Assembly (NCBI RefSeq): GCF_015689335.1
Contig: NZ_CP065053.1
Location: forward strand, 7,316,001-7,380,000
Reading direction: 5' to 3'
Source of the DNA: Massilia antarctica
GTDB taxonomy: Bacteria; Pseudomonadota; Gammaproteobacteria; Burkholderiales; Burkholderiaceae_D
DNA length: 64,000 bases
Each line of letters begins with the position of its first letter. Position 1 is the first letter of the stretch. The translations under genes and the position numbers were made by a program. The notes below the pieces were generated by a model. The model worked only from the letters and a program-made list of their open reading frames with translations, did not search any database and had not been told where the DNA came from. This document shows, one piece after another, positions 9,449-17,010 of the stretch.

Positions 9449-10852
9449 TTATTTGCTGATCTGGTTATTGCGCAGGGTGACCGCGGCGCCGCTCAGTACA
9501 CGGCCGTTTAACAGGCTCGTGTTGTCGCCGACGGTGATGGCGGCGGACTGGGCGAGGATAGCTCCCTTGAAGACGCCGTTCGCACCCAGGGTGGTCGGGC
9601 CGGCCGGAATCCAGTACAGGCTGCTGTCCGAAGCGCCGCCGGTCAGCGCCACGATGGCATTGGCCGTGCTGTTGAGGGTCGAGGCGGTGCGGAAGATATA
9701 CACGCCAGGACCGTTGAGCGTGAGCGTGCCGGTGATGCTGATGGCGCCGGCATAGCAGTACACACCAGGCGTGAGCACCAGACCGCCGAGGTCGACACCG
9801 GAAGCGGAACTTACGGTACAGGTTTGGCTGTTCGCGCTGGTCACGGCAACTTGCAAGTCAGCCAGTGCGCCCGCCAGGATCGCGCCGGAGCTGTAGTTCG
9901 CATAGCCGGCGGACTGGGTTGGCGCGGTGGTTTGCGATGGCGCACCGACGTCGCCAGTCACCAGGGTGGTACCGCCGGAATTGTTGGTAATCGAGGTACC
10001 CGCGAGCACGGCAAAGCTGGCGGCGCGGCCCAGGCTGATATTGGTAGCCGGTGGCACGACTGGCGGCACGACCGGTGGCACGACTGGCGGCACGACCGGT
10101 GGAACGACTGGCGGCACGACTGGTGGCACGACCGGTGGAACAACAGGTGGCACGACTGGCGGTACGACCGGCGGTACGACTGGCACGGCGGTGACCGTCA
10201 GGATGGCGTTGGCGGTTTTGCCGCCGCCGCTGGCGCTGATCGTCGTGGTGCCGGCCGCGACGCCGGAAGCCATGCCGGATTGCGCGATCGTGCCGCTGGC
10301 GTTGGTGGCCGAGTTCCAGGTCACCGCGTTGGTGATGATGGCGGTCGAGTTATCCGAGTAGGTGCCGATGGCAATGAATTGCTGGGTCGATCCCACCTGG
10401 ATGGAGGCCGTCGCCGGCGTCACCGCGATGGACGACAAGGTGACCACGGGCGGCGGCGGCGGCAAGGGCGTCGTCACCGCCAGGGTGGCGGCGCCGGACT
10501 TGCTGGAAAACGAGGCGGTGATGACCGAGCTGCCGGCAGACAGGCCGGTGGCCAGGCCGGTGGCGGGGGTGACGCTGGCAATGCCGGGCGACCCGGACAG
10601 CCAGGCCGAGGCCGACGTGACGTCGCGCGAGCTACCATCGGCGTAGGTGGCGGTGGCGGTGAACTGGCGCGTTTCAGCGGTCAGCGCGGTGGCGTTGGCT
10701 GGCGTGACGGCGACGCTGACCAGGGCGGCGGCCGGCTGGCCAAGAATCGGGTCGCGCCCCTTGTCCCCGCCGCCGCCGCACGCGGCGAGAAGGGCGACGG
10801 CGAGCAATCCGGCGGCGCAAATGAGCGCCCTCGCGTGCATAGTGATTTTCAT
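9449..10852 (-). CDS. DUF3494 ice-binding-like lipoprotein with Ig-like repeats, copy 2 (467 aa)
   Basis: Paralogue of the gene at 6532 with the same order: lipobox LLAACGGGG, two Big_2-like repeats (SVAVTPANATALTAETRQFTATATYADGS and SIAVTPATASIQVGSTQQFIAIGTYSD), a long PPVV linker, and a DUF3494 domain (FAVLAGTSITNNSGGTTLVTGDVG, TPGVYCYAGAISITGTLTLNG). The open frame extends upstream to 10903, but ATG 10852 was chosen because it has an AAGGA site seven bases upstream and starts a normal lipoprotein leader (MKITMHARALICAAGLLAVA). The OmpA gene 40 bp downstream completes the duplicated cassette. Confidence 0.88.
   Translation of the reverse strand: MKITMHARALICAAGLLAVALLAACGGGGDKGRDPILGQPAAALVSVAVTPANATALTAETRQFTATATYADGSSRDVTSASAWLSGSPGIASVTPATGLATGLSAGSSVITASFSSKSGAATLAVTTPLPPPPPVVTLSSIAVTPATASIQVGSTQQFIAIGTYSDNSTAIITNAVTWNSATNASGTIAQSGMASGVAAGTTTISASGGGKTANAILTVTAVPVVPPVVPPVVPPVVPPVVPPVVPPVVPPVVPPVVPPVVPPVVPPATNISLGRAASFAVLAGTSITNNSGGTTLVTGDVGAPSQTTAPTQSAGYANYSSGAILAGALADLQVAVTSANSQTCTVSSASGVDLGGLVLTPGVYCYAGAISITGTLTLNGPGVYIFRTASTLNSTANAIVALTGGASDSSLYWIPAGPTTLGANGVFKGAILAQSAAITVGDNTSLLNGRVLSGAAVTLRNNQISK
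10050..10181 (-). repeat. 12-bp tandem repeat coding PPVV linker, 11 units
   Basis: Eleven consecutive 12-bp units (plus-strand GGYGGMACRACN) encode a PPVV-repeat stalk. Third-position differences show that it has diverged between units rather than being freshly expanded. The paralogous linker at 7175 has six units. Confidence 0.92.
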
Positions 10853-11001
10853 TGTTGTTCCTTGGGTGTGAGCATGTAGCTGGAAAGCAGCGACGTCACT
10901 CACTATTGCCGTTTACTACGCCCCCCTCCGTTCGCCACCGTACATAGCGTTTTAATAGCGGAAATATTCATTACCGCGGCAACACACTCAGCAGTAAACG
11001 T

Positions 11002-11039
11002 AAAAAAAGCCGCCGGCCCTTGCGGGCACGGCGGCTTTT
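11002..11039 (-). terminator. Terminator of the third OmpA gene
   Basis: The stem AAAAGCCGCC/GGCGGCTTTT, with an inner GGCCC/CGGGC-type pairing, is followed on the minus strand by a T run. It lies 16 bp beyond the OmpA stop. A-rich and T-rich flanks on both sides mean it may work in both directions. Confidence 0.85.
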
Positions 11040-11054
11040 CAGTGCAGCGGAAGA

Positions 11055-12197
11055 TTACTTGGTGGTGGTACGGGTACCGACCACTTCAACCGTCACGCGA
11101 CGGTTTTTAGCGCGGCCTTCTGCCGTTTTGTTGTCAGCGACTGGCTGGGACTCGCCCTTGCCTTCGGTGTACACGCGCGATGCTTCCACGCCTTTCGACA
11201 CGATGTAGGCTTTCACAGCTTCAGCGCGGCGCAGCGACAGTTTCTGGTTGTAAGCGTCCGAACCGACCGAGTCGGTGTGGCCAACGGTAACCATGACTTC
11301 GGTGTTCATGCCTTGCAGCTTGTTCAGCAGATCGTCCAGAGCGGCTTTGCCTTCTGGCTTGACAACCGATTTGTCGAAGTCGAACAGGGCTTCAGCAGCG
11401 AACGATACTTTTTCCGACACTGGCACTGGGGCCGGTGCTGGTGCCGGCATTGGTGCCGGTGCTGGTGCTGGCGTGGCTTCCGGCATTGGCGCTGGCGCCG
11501 GTGCTGGCATTGGTGCCGATGCTGCTGGACGGCCCAGTTTGTAAACCAGGTTCATCGAGTACAGGCGCACGTTGCCGTTGTTGCGCAGCGCATCGTCGAC
11601 GCGATAGTTTTCAGCTTCGGCGCGCAGTGCCAGCGCTTCGGTGAATTTGTATTCCAGGCCAACGCCGACTTTCGGGTTCAGCTTCTTCTCGCTGTGCTCG
11701 CCGGCGAACATGCCGACAGCGCGGTTACCGGAGAATTGGGTTTTTGCCTTGGTGTAATGCATACCGGCACGGCCGTAGACCGAGAAACGCTCGCCCATCG
11801 GAATTTGGCCGATCAGGTCCAGGTTCACGCCCTTGTATTTCTGTTCAGCATTGACGACACCGCCGAAGTTGTTGGTGGTTTTCAGGGTGAAGTTACCCAG
11901 ATCAAAGAAACCGGCTTCGATAGCGAAGTAACGGCTCAGTTGCTTACCGACGAACAATTTGTAACCCATGTCTTTTTCGTCAGCGTTCCACGAATTGACA
12001 AAACCGCCCTGAGCGTTCAGGTTGCGGATCACTGGAGCCGCCTTGGTATAGCTGCGCGACTGGCCGATACCGGCGCCGATGTAGGTGGCGTGGTTTGCCC
12101 ACTCTGGATTCACGAACTGGTCTTGTGCCGATGCTTGTCCTGCCAGCATGGCGATGCCGATTGCGCTCAGAGTACCGATTTTCTTAGTCAGGGTCAT
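11055..12197 (-). CDS. OmpA-family outer membrane protein, copy 3 (380 aa)
   Basis: Third OmpA paralogue, without a DUF3494 partner. The signal peptide ends at AGQASAQ. The barrel region contains ATYIGAGIGQSRSYTKAAP, GYKLFVGKQLSRYFAIEAGFFDLGNF and VGLEYKFTEALALRAEAENYRVDDALRNNG. The linker is a run of PAPAPMP units. The C-terminal peptidoglycan-binding domain (VGHTDSVGSDAYNQKLSLRRAEAVKAYIVSKG) is almost identical to that of copy 2. It has its own leader hairpin and terminator, and codon third positions look more biased than in the other copies, consistent with it being the highly expressed housekeeping form. Confidence 0.93.
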   Translation of the reverse strand: MTLTKKIGTLSAIGIAMLAGQASAQDQFVNPEWANHATYIGAGIGQSRSYTKAAPVIRNLNAQGGFVNSWNADEKDMGYKLFVGKQLSRYFAIEAGFFDLGNFTLKTTNNFGGVVNAEQKYKGVNLDLIGQIPMGERFSVYGRAGMHYTKAKTQFSGNRAVGMFAGEHSEKKLNPKVGVGLEYKFTEALALRAEAENYRVDDALRNNGNVRLYSMNLVYKLGRPAASAPMPAPAPAPMPEATPAPAPAPMPAPAPAPVPVSEKVSFAAEALFDFDKSVVKPEGKAALDDLLNKLQGMNTEVMVTVGHTDSVGSDAYNQKLSLRRAEAVKAYIVSKGVEASRVYTEGKGESQPVADNKTAEGRAKNRRVTVEVVGTRTTTK

Positions 12198-12222
12198 GTT
12201 GTATTCTCTCGTTTATGTGTTG

Positions 12223-12241
12223 GGGCAGACTGGGCCTGCCC
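12223..12241 (-). promoter_or_regulatory. Hairpin in the OmpA copy 3 leader
   Basis: GGGCAG-7-CTGCCC dyad 26-44 bp upstream of the OmpA start. Stable leader hairpins are known to protect ompA messages in enterobacteria; such a role here is inferred. Confidence 0.4.
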
Positions 12242-12370
12242 GTTGGTTTATCGCTGATTAGGTCATCGCTAATGCGTTTGTGCTTAGCTCGGTATCCACT
12301 ATTCCTTATTCACAACAGTGCTTCGGTTCGGTAGCGAACATAACTGTTTTGAAATTGAAAAGTTTTCACC

Positions 12371-12389
12371 AAAAAACCACAACTGTGGT
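12371..12389 (-). terminator. Intrinsic terminator of the thioesterase gene
   Basis: The stem ACCACA/TGTGGT at 12376-12389 is followed on the minus strand by a run of T (the A run at 12371-12376). It starts 8 bp past the thioesterase stop and sits inside a larger imperfect palindrome, 12368-12397. Confidence 0.75.
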
Positions 12390-12396
12390 GTTTTGG

Positions 12397-12900
12397 TCAC
12401 ACCGGCGGGGCAGCTTCGGTGGCCTGCAGCTCGTCTTCTTGCTCTTTACGCAAGGCCGCCATATTGATGGCGTACTGCTCGAAGCGCTTGTCATCCTCAT
12501 CGACCGGGGTCCAGGTCGGCACCGTGACGGTGTCCCCGGCGTTGTCGACCGCCACGAACACGATCAGGCAGCGCGTGGTGCGCTTGCGCGCGCCCGTCTT
12601 CGGTTCCGTGGCCGAGACATCGATGGCGATGTGCATGCTGGAGTTGCCTGTGTGGACAACCATCGCCTTCACTTCCACGATCTGGCCGATGAAGATGGGC
12701 TTATAGAAGCGGATGCCGCCGATATACACAGTGACGCAGTAATAACCGCTCCAGCCGACCGCGCAGGCGTAGCCGGCCTGGTCGATCCATTTCATCACGG
12801 CGCCGCCGTGCACCTTGCCGCCGAAATTGACATCGGTCGGCTCGGCCAGGAAACGCAGGGTGATCTCGCGCGGTCGCACTACGGTGGTGTCTTTACTCAT
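12397..12900 (-). CDS. Acyl-CoA thioesterase, hotdog fold (YciA type), 167 aa
   Basis: Cytosolic hotdog-fold thioesterase that hydrolyses acyl-CoA. The diagnostic segment VNFGGKVHGGAVMKWIDQAGYACA, carrying the catalytic Asp of the 4HBT/YciA class, is followed by the strands FYKPIFIGQIVEVKAMVVHTGNSSMHIAIDV. A C-terminal charged tail ends the protein. The frame opens at a TTG (12915), but ATG 12900 was preferred because it begins a conventional N-terminus (MSKDTTVVRP) and has GGGA about nine bases upstream. It ends at its own terminator and is not linked in function to its neighbours. Confidence 0.88.
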   Translation of the reverse strand: MSKDTTVVRPREITLRFLAEPTDVNFGGKVHGGAVMKWIDQAGYACAVGWSGYYCVTVYIGGIRFYKPIFIGQIVEVKAMVVHTGNSSMHIAIDVSATEPKTGARKRTTRCLIVFVAVDNAGDTVTVPTWTPVDEDDKRFEQYAINMAALRKEQEDELQATEAAPPV

Positions 12901-12930
12901 TGCATGGGTTCCCAATATTGACGATGCATC

Positions 12931-12946
12931 TCCCGCGCAGGCGGGA
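12931..12946. repeat. REP-like palindrome TCCCGCGCAGGCGGGA
   Basis: Single short palindrome in the gap between the LysR gene and the thioesterase gene. It shares its core with the paired repeats at 23046, 25606 and 50755. It may terminate or stabilise the LysR transcript, which ends 27 bp upstream. Confidence 0.7.
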
Positions 12947-12972
12947 GCCCGAATTTCTAGCCGGCCAGCGGT

Positions 12973-13917
12973 TCATGCCATTTCCAGCGCCGTGTCGCGC
13001 ACCGCCTGCAACAGCAGTTCCGCGCCCGGCGAGAGCAAATGGTCTTTCTGGCGGATGATACCGAAGGCATCCATCTTGCACGGCAATTCGATCGGCAAGA
13101 TGCTCAGTACATTGAGCGAGGCGTAATACTGCGCCACGTCGACCGGCATCACGTGCAGCGAATCGGTCTGCTGCAGCAGCGCTGTGATCAGGAGCAGCGC
13201 CGTGGTGTCGACCACGTTCACCGGAATATCGAGCCCGGCGCGGCGGAACATCATGTCGAAGCGGTGGCGCAGAATGCTGCCGTGCGGCGGCAGGATCCAG
13301 GGCTGGTCGGCGATGTGCTTCAACTCCAGCTTGGGGACCTCCATCAGCGGATGGCCCACGCGCACCACCGCGCAAGCGGGCTCTTCGTTCAATTCTTCGT
13401 AGATCAGGCCGGCGGAATTTTCTTTTTCCAGAATGCGTCCGATCATGAAGTCGAGCGTGCCGTGCTGCAGTTTGTCGAGCAGGATATTGCTCGCTTCCAC
13501 GTGCGCGCCAATCCGCAGCATGGGCGCATGCTGCTTGATGCGGGAAATAGCACGCGGCAGCAGCGCCATGGCGGGTGTCATGATCACCCCCACCTCCACC
13601 TGCCCCGCCAGCCCGGCCTTGAGGGCCAGGATATCGTCGTGCGCCAGGGCCAGGCTGGTCAGCGCCATGCGGGCGTGGCGCACCATGGTTTCGCCGAACA
13701 TGGTCGGCTCCATGCCGCGCGGCAAACGTTCGAACAGCTTGACGTCGAGCATCTCTTCCAGATCCTTGATCTGTTTGGACGCCGCCGGCTGGGTCATGTG
13801 CAGCGCTTCGGCGGCGCGGTGGATGTTGCGGTGATCGTCGAGCGCGATCAGCAGCAGCAGTTGGCGCGTTTTCAGGCGCGCCTTTAAAAACCAGTTGGGG
13901 TTGAGTGTCTCCATCAT
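12973..13917 (-). CDS. LysR-type transcriptional regulator, probable activator of the arabinose locus (314 aa)
   Basis: The N-terminal winged helix-turn-helix is clear (about residues 18-78: RQLLLLIALDDHRNIHRAAEALHMTQPAASKQIKDLEEML), followed by a linker helix and a two-lobe effector domain (VEVGVIMTPAMALLPRAI onwards). The overall look resembles sugar-responsive LysR proteins of the GbpR type; this comes from memory and is not tested. The gene follows the GH43 gene of the arabinose block on the same strand. A dyad at 13956-13973, matching those in front of ytfQ, the arabonate dehydratase and the TonB receptor, lies 39-56 bp before its start, which suggests autoregulation. Two ATGs are adjacent at the start; the upstream one is used. 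Confidence 0.88.
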   Translation of the reverse strand: MMETLNPNWFLKARLKTRQLLLLIALDDHRNIHRAAEALHMTQPAASKQIKDLEEMLDVKLFERLPRGMEPTMFGETMVRHARMALTSLALAHDDILALKAGLAGQVEVGVIMTPAMALLPRAISRIKQHAPMLRIGAHVEASNILLDKLQHGTLDFMIGRILEKENSAGLIYEELNEEPACAVVRVGHPLMEVPKLELKHIADQPWILPPHGSILRHRFDMMFRRAGLDIPVNVVDTTALLLITALLQQTDSLHVMPVDVAQYYASLNVLSILPIELPCKMDAFGIIRQKDHLLSPGAELLLQAVRDTALEMA

Positions 13918-13955
13918 GGAATCATACCCCTAATAAGTATCGGTACGCGGGGCAA

Positions 13956-13973
13956 CATACCGATCCGGATATC
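13956..13973 (-). promoter_or_regulatory. Candidate LysR operator upstream of the regulator gene
   Basis: On the minus strand this reads GATATCCGGATCGGTATG, matching the ytfQ site in 15 of 18 positions. It overlaps the last bases of the upstream GH43 gene and ends 38 bp before the LysR start. The TTGGAW/TAnnAT promoter seen at the other three sites is not present at the same spacing, so autoregulation may work differently. Confidence 0.55.
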
Positions 13974-14925
13974 ATTGACAGCCGGGAGACGGGTTGGCGG
14001 CCGGGCCGGCGGCTGTCTGCGGCACGAACCGGATGCTGCCACCTGCGTTGTAATACAACTCTTCCACCGCCACCGAACGCCGGAATTCTCCGCCACCGGG
14101 CAATTTGGCGTTGTGATAGAACACGTAGGACTTTCCGTTGAACTTGATAATCGCCTGGTGGATGGTGTTGACATTCTCGTTCTTCTCCATGATCACGCCT
14201 CTGAAGGTCCACGGTCCGGCCGGGCTGGCGCTGGTGGCGTAGACCATCTCTTCCGGGAAGGACCGCGAATAGGACAGGTAATACGTGGCGCCGCGCTTGT
14301 GCACGTAAGGCGCCTCGGTGAAGCCCTCGATCGCATGGCTCATGATTGGCCCGTCCAGCTCGGTCATGTTTCTCTTCAGCTTGGCGTATTTGAGCACGGT
14401 GTTGCCCCAGTACAGCCAAGCCTGGCCATCGGTATCGATGAACACGGCTGGATCGATGTCATCCCAAAAAATGTCGGTCTGCTTGGTCATGTCGTTGCTC
14501 ACCAAGGCGCTGCCGCGCGCGTCGACGAACGGCCCGGTCGGGCTGTCGGACACGGCCACGCCGATGGCCTTGCCGGGAATGGTCTTGTGGTCGACCGTCG
14601 AATAGAAATAGTATTTTCCGTTGCGCTTGGTGATGTCGCCCGCCCAGGCATCGCGCCCGGCCCACTTGAAGGTCGAAAACTTCAGCGGCGAGCCGTGGTC
14701 TTTCCAGGTTTTCATGTCGCACGAGGAATATACGCGCCATTCGTTCATCACGAAATTCTTGCCGTCCGGTTTAGCTTCGTCATGGCCGACGTACAAATAG
14801 ACGCGGCCCTTGTCGACCAGCGCCGCCGGATCGGCCGTGAAAACATTGCTGACGATGGGGTTGGCCGCCGAGGCAACTCCCGTGGCGATGCCCAGCGCGA
14901 GTGCGCCCAGTGCGTATTTGATCAT
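13972..14925 (-). CDS. Secreted glycoside hydrolase family 43 protein (317 aa)
   Basis: Five-blade beta-propeller glycosidase of the GH43 family, typical of alpha-L-arabinofuranosidases, arabinanases and beta-xylosidases. The signal peptide is MIKYALGALALGIATGVASA. The catalytic triad is visible as Asp32 (FTADPAALV, base), Asp158 (DDIDPAVF, pKa modulator) and Glu204 (FTEAPYV, acid). It is the last enzyme gene of the ytfQRT-yjfF operon, after an 85-bp GC-rich gap, so it probably releases sugar for that importer in the periplasm. The exact linkage specificity cannot be read from sequence. Confidence 0.87.
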   Translation of the reverse strand: MIKYALGALALGIATGVASAANPIVSNVFTADPAALVDKGRVYLYVGHDEAKPDGKNFVMNEWRVYSSCDMKTWKDHGSPLKFSTFKWAGRDAWAGDITKRNGKYYFYSTVDHKTIPGKAIGVAVSDSPTGPFVDARGSALVSNDMTKQTDIFWDDIDPAVFIDTDGQAWLYWGNTVLKYAKLKRNMTELDGPIMSHAIEGFTEAPYVHKRGATYYLSYSRSFPEEMVYATSASPAGPWTFRGVIMEKNENVNTIHQAIIKFNGKSYVFYHNAKLPGGGEFRRSVAVEELYYNAGGSIRFVPQTAAGPAANPSPGCQ

Positions 14926-14954
14926 GCTTGTCTCCCGTTGTTATCAGTCAGAAT

Positions 14955-15008
14955 GAGGTCAGGTCGGGCCGCGCAGGTCGGGCCGCGCCGGGCCGCGCAG
15001 GCCGGGCC
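14955..15008. repeat. GC-rich imperfect tandem repeat between yjfF and the GH43 gene
   Basis: About four imperfect 11-14 bp units around GGGCCGCGCAG occupy most of the 85-bp gap after the yjfF stop. They may form a transcript structure that sets expression of the trailing GH43 gene. Confidence 0.5.
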
Positions 15009-15010
15009 GA

Positions 15011-15973
15011 TCAGGCCGCCGCACGCCGCGCAGCGCCCATGGCCATCAGGCGCTGCACCACGCAGAACACGAACAGCAAGGCGCCGATGACGATCTTGGT
15101 CCACCACGAACTGAGCGTGCCATCGAAGGCGATCAAGGTCTGGATCGTGCCCAGCACCAGCACCCCGGACAGCGCACCGGCCACATAGCCATACCCACCG
15201 CTGAGCAAGGTGCCGCCGATGACGACCGCCGCGATGGCATCCAGTTCCGTGCCCTGGGCATGCAGGCCGTAGCCCGACAGCATGTAGAACGAGAACAGCA
15301 CTCCCGCCAGCGCCGCGCAAAAGCCGCTGAAGGCGTACACCAGCACCTTGGTGCGCGCCACCGGCAAGCCCATCATCAGGGCCGACTGCTCATTGCCGCC
15401 GATGGCGTACACGCCGCGCCCGAAGGCGGTGAAGTGGCCCAGGAAAATGGCCAGCGCCAGCATCAGCAGCGCGATCAGCGCGCTTGGCGACACGAAACCG
15501 CCCAGAAAGCCGAGCTGGGTTTGCGACATGGCCAGGTACAGCGGATCGTCGATGGTGATCGAGTTAATGCTGATCAGGTAGCAGAGCCCGCGCGCCAGGA
15601 ACATGCCGGCCAGGGTCACGATGAACGGTTGCAGCTTGAAGTAGTGAATCATCGCGCCCATGCCGCCGCCGAACAGCGCACCGAGCACCAGCACCAGCGC
15701 GATCACCGCTTGCGGCGGCCAGTGCGCCACCTGCAACAGCCAGGCCGATATCATGGTCGCCAGTGCCAGCACCGAGCCGACCGACAGGTCGATGCCGCCG
15801 GACAGAATCACGAAACTCATGCCGATCGCCAGCACCAGCAAGAAGGCATTGTCGATCAACAAATTCAGGATAACCTGAACCGACAGCAAGCCCGGATACA
15901 CGGCCCCGCCGATGCCAAGCATGGCAAACAGCAGGACGACCGTCACCAGTGGGGTAAAGTAAGGCGATTTCAT
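15011..15973 (-). CDS. yjfF: Sugar ABC transporter permease, YjfF type (320 aa)
   Basis: Inner-membrane permease of the RbsC/BPD_transp_2 family with about eight to ten hydrophobic helices (TPLVTVVLLFAMLGIGG, NAFLLVLAIGMSFVILSGGIDLSVGSVLALA, and so on). The motif GGIDLSVGSVLALATMISAWL and the late GTELDAIAAVVIGGTLLSGGYG are signatures of this class. The start overlaps the end of the preceding permease gene by 4 bp (15970-15973), showing translational coupling. Order and similarity match the enterobacterial ytfQ-ytfR-ytfT-yjfF galactofuranose importer. Surrounded by arabinosidases, this copy more likely carries arabinofuranose or arabinose (inference). Confidence 0.9.
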   Translation of the reverse strand: MKSPYFTPLVTVVLLFAMLGIGGAVYPGLLSVQVILNLLIDNAFLLVLAIGMSFVILSGGIDLSVGSVLALATMISAWLLQVAHWPPQAVIALVLVLGALFGGGMGAMIHYFKLQPFIVTLAGMFLARGLCYLISINSITIDDPLYLAMSQTQLGFLGGFVSPSALIALLMLALAIFLGHFTAFGRGVYAIGGNEQSALMMGLPVARTKVLVYAFSGFCAALAGVLFSFYMLSGYGLHAQGTELDAIAAVVIGGTLLSGGYGYVAGALSGVLVLGTIQTLIAFDGTLSSWWTKIVIGALLFVFCVVQRLMAMGAARRAAA

Positions 15974-17010
15974 GCAGCCCTCGCACGCGAAAACATTTTT
16001 TTAAACTCGGCCGATTGCGACAGGCACACGAGGAACACGACGACCGACTTGACCACCATGTTCACTTCCGGCGGCACCCCCAGCGAGTAGATGGTGTAGG
16101 TCAGGGTCTGGATGATCAGCGCGCCAATCACGCTGCCGACCAGGCTGAACTTGCCGCCGGCCAGCGAGGTACCGCCCAGGGTGACGGCCAGGATCGCATC
16201 GAGTTCGAGCAGCAGGCCGGCATTGTTCGCGTCCGCGCTCTTGATGTTGGAACTGATCATCAGCCCGGCCAGTCCGGCGCAGGCAGCGCAGAACACGTAG
16301 ACAAAAATGATCAAGGACGCCGTCTTCAATCCCGCCAGACGCGCCGCCACCGGATTGATGCCGACCGCCTGGATGAACAGGCCGAGCGCGGTCTTGCGCA
16401 TCATCAGCGCGATGACCGCGAACACCAGCGCCACCACCGTCAGCGAAAACGGCAGGCCGGCGAAGTAACCGCCACCGAGGAAAAAGAAGGGTTCGTAGTA
16501 CACGGTGACGATCTGCCCATCGGTGAGCAACTGCGCCAGTCCCCTGCCCGCCACCATCAGGATCAAGGTGGCGACAATCGGCTGCAAGCCCAGCGCAGAA
16601 ACCAGCACCCCGTTCCACAGCCCGCACAGCAGGGACGCGCCCATGGCGGCCGCCATCGCCCATATCAGGGGCAGTTCAGCCTGCGGACCGCCGCCGATCA
16701 GCATGGCTGCCACCGTGCCCGACAGCGCCACCACGGCGCCGACCGAAATATCGATGCCGCGCGTGGCGATCACCAGGGTCATGCCGAGCGCGGCCAGCAT
16801 GAGGGGCGCGGCGCGGTTGACGATGTCGACCAGGCTGCCGTACAGGTGGCCATCCTTGATCGACAGGTGAAAGAAGCCGGGAATGGCGACCAGGTCGATC
16901 AGCAGCAGGACCGCCAGCGCCGCCAGCGGACGGAACAGTGAATGGCGCAGCAGCGCTGCCAGGGCTGGCGTTGCATCGTCCCTCGCCGCGGCCTGTGCCG
17001 GTGCGGCCAT
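15970..17010 (-). CDS. ytfT: Sugar ABC transporter permease, YtfT type (346 aa)
   Basis: Second permease of the four-gene importer, with a GTRGIDISVGAVVALSGTVAAML-like segment (ATRGIDISVGAVVALSG) and the paired motif LELDAILAVTLGGTSLAGGKFSL near the C-terminus. About nine membrane helices are visible. The open frame continues upstream to 17082, but ATG 17010 (MAAPAQAAARDD) was chosen because it shares one base with the stop codon of the ATPase gene (TGATG). The two permeases presumably form a heterodimer in the inner membrane. Confidence 0.9.
   Translation of the reverse strand: MAAPAQAAARDDATPALAALLRHSLFRPLAALAVLLLIDLVAIPGFFHLSIKDGHLYGSLVDIVNRAAPLMLAALGMTLVIATRGIDISVGAVVALSGTVAAMLIGGGPQAELPLIWAMAAAMGASLLCGLWNGVLVSALGLQPIVATLILMVAGRGLAQLLTDGQIVTVYYEPFFFLGGGYFAGLPFSLTVVALVFAVIALMMRKTALGLFIQAVGINPVAARLAGLKTASLIIFVYVFCAACAGLAGLMISSNIKSADANNAGLLLELDAILAVTLGGTSLAGGKFSLVGSVIGALIIQTLTYTIYSLGVPPEVNMVVKSVVVFLVCLSQSAEFKKMFSRARAA

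Noticed and set aside
10050..10181. Possible CRISPR-like array of short regular repeats
   Set aside because: The 12-bp units have no spacers and stay in frame as a PPVV protein linker.
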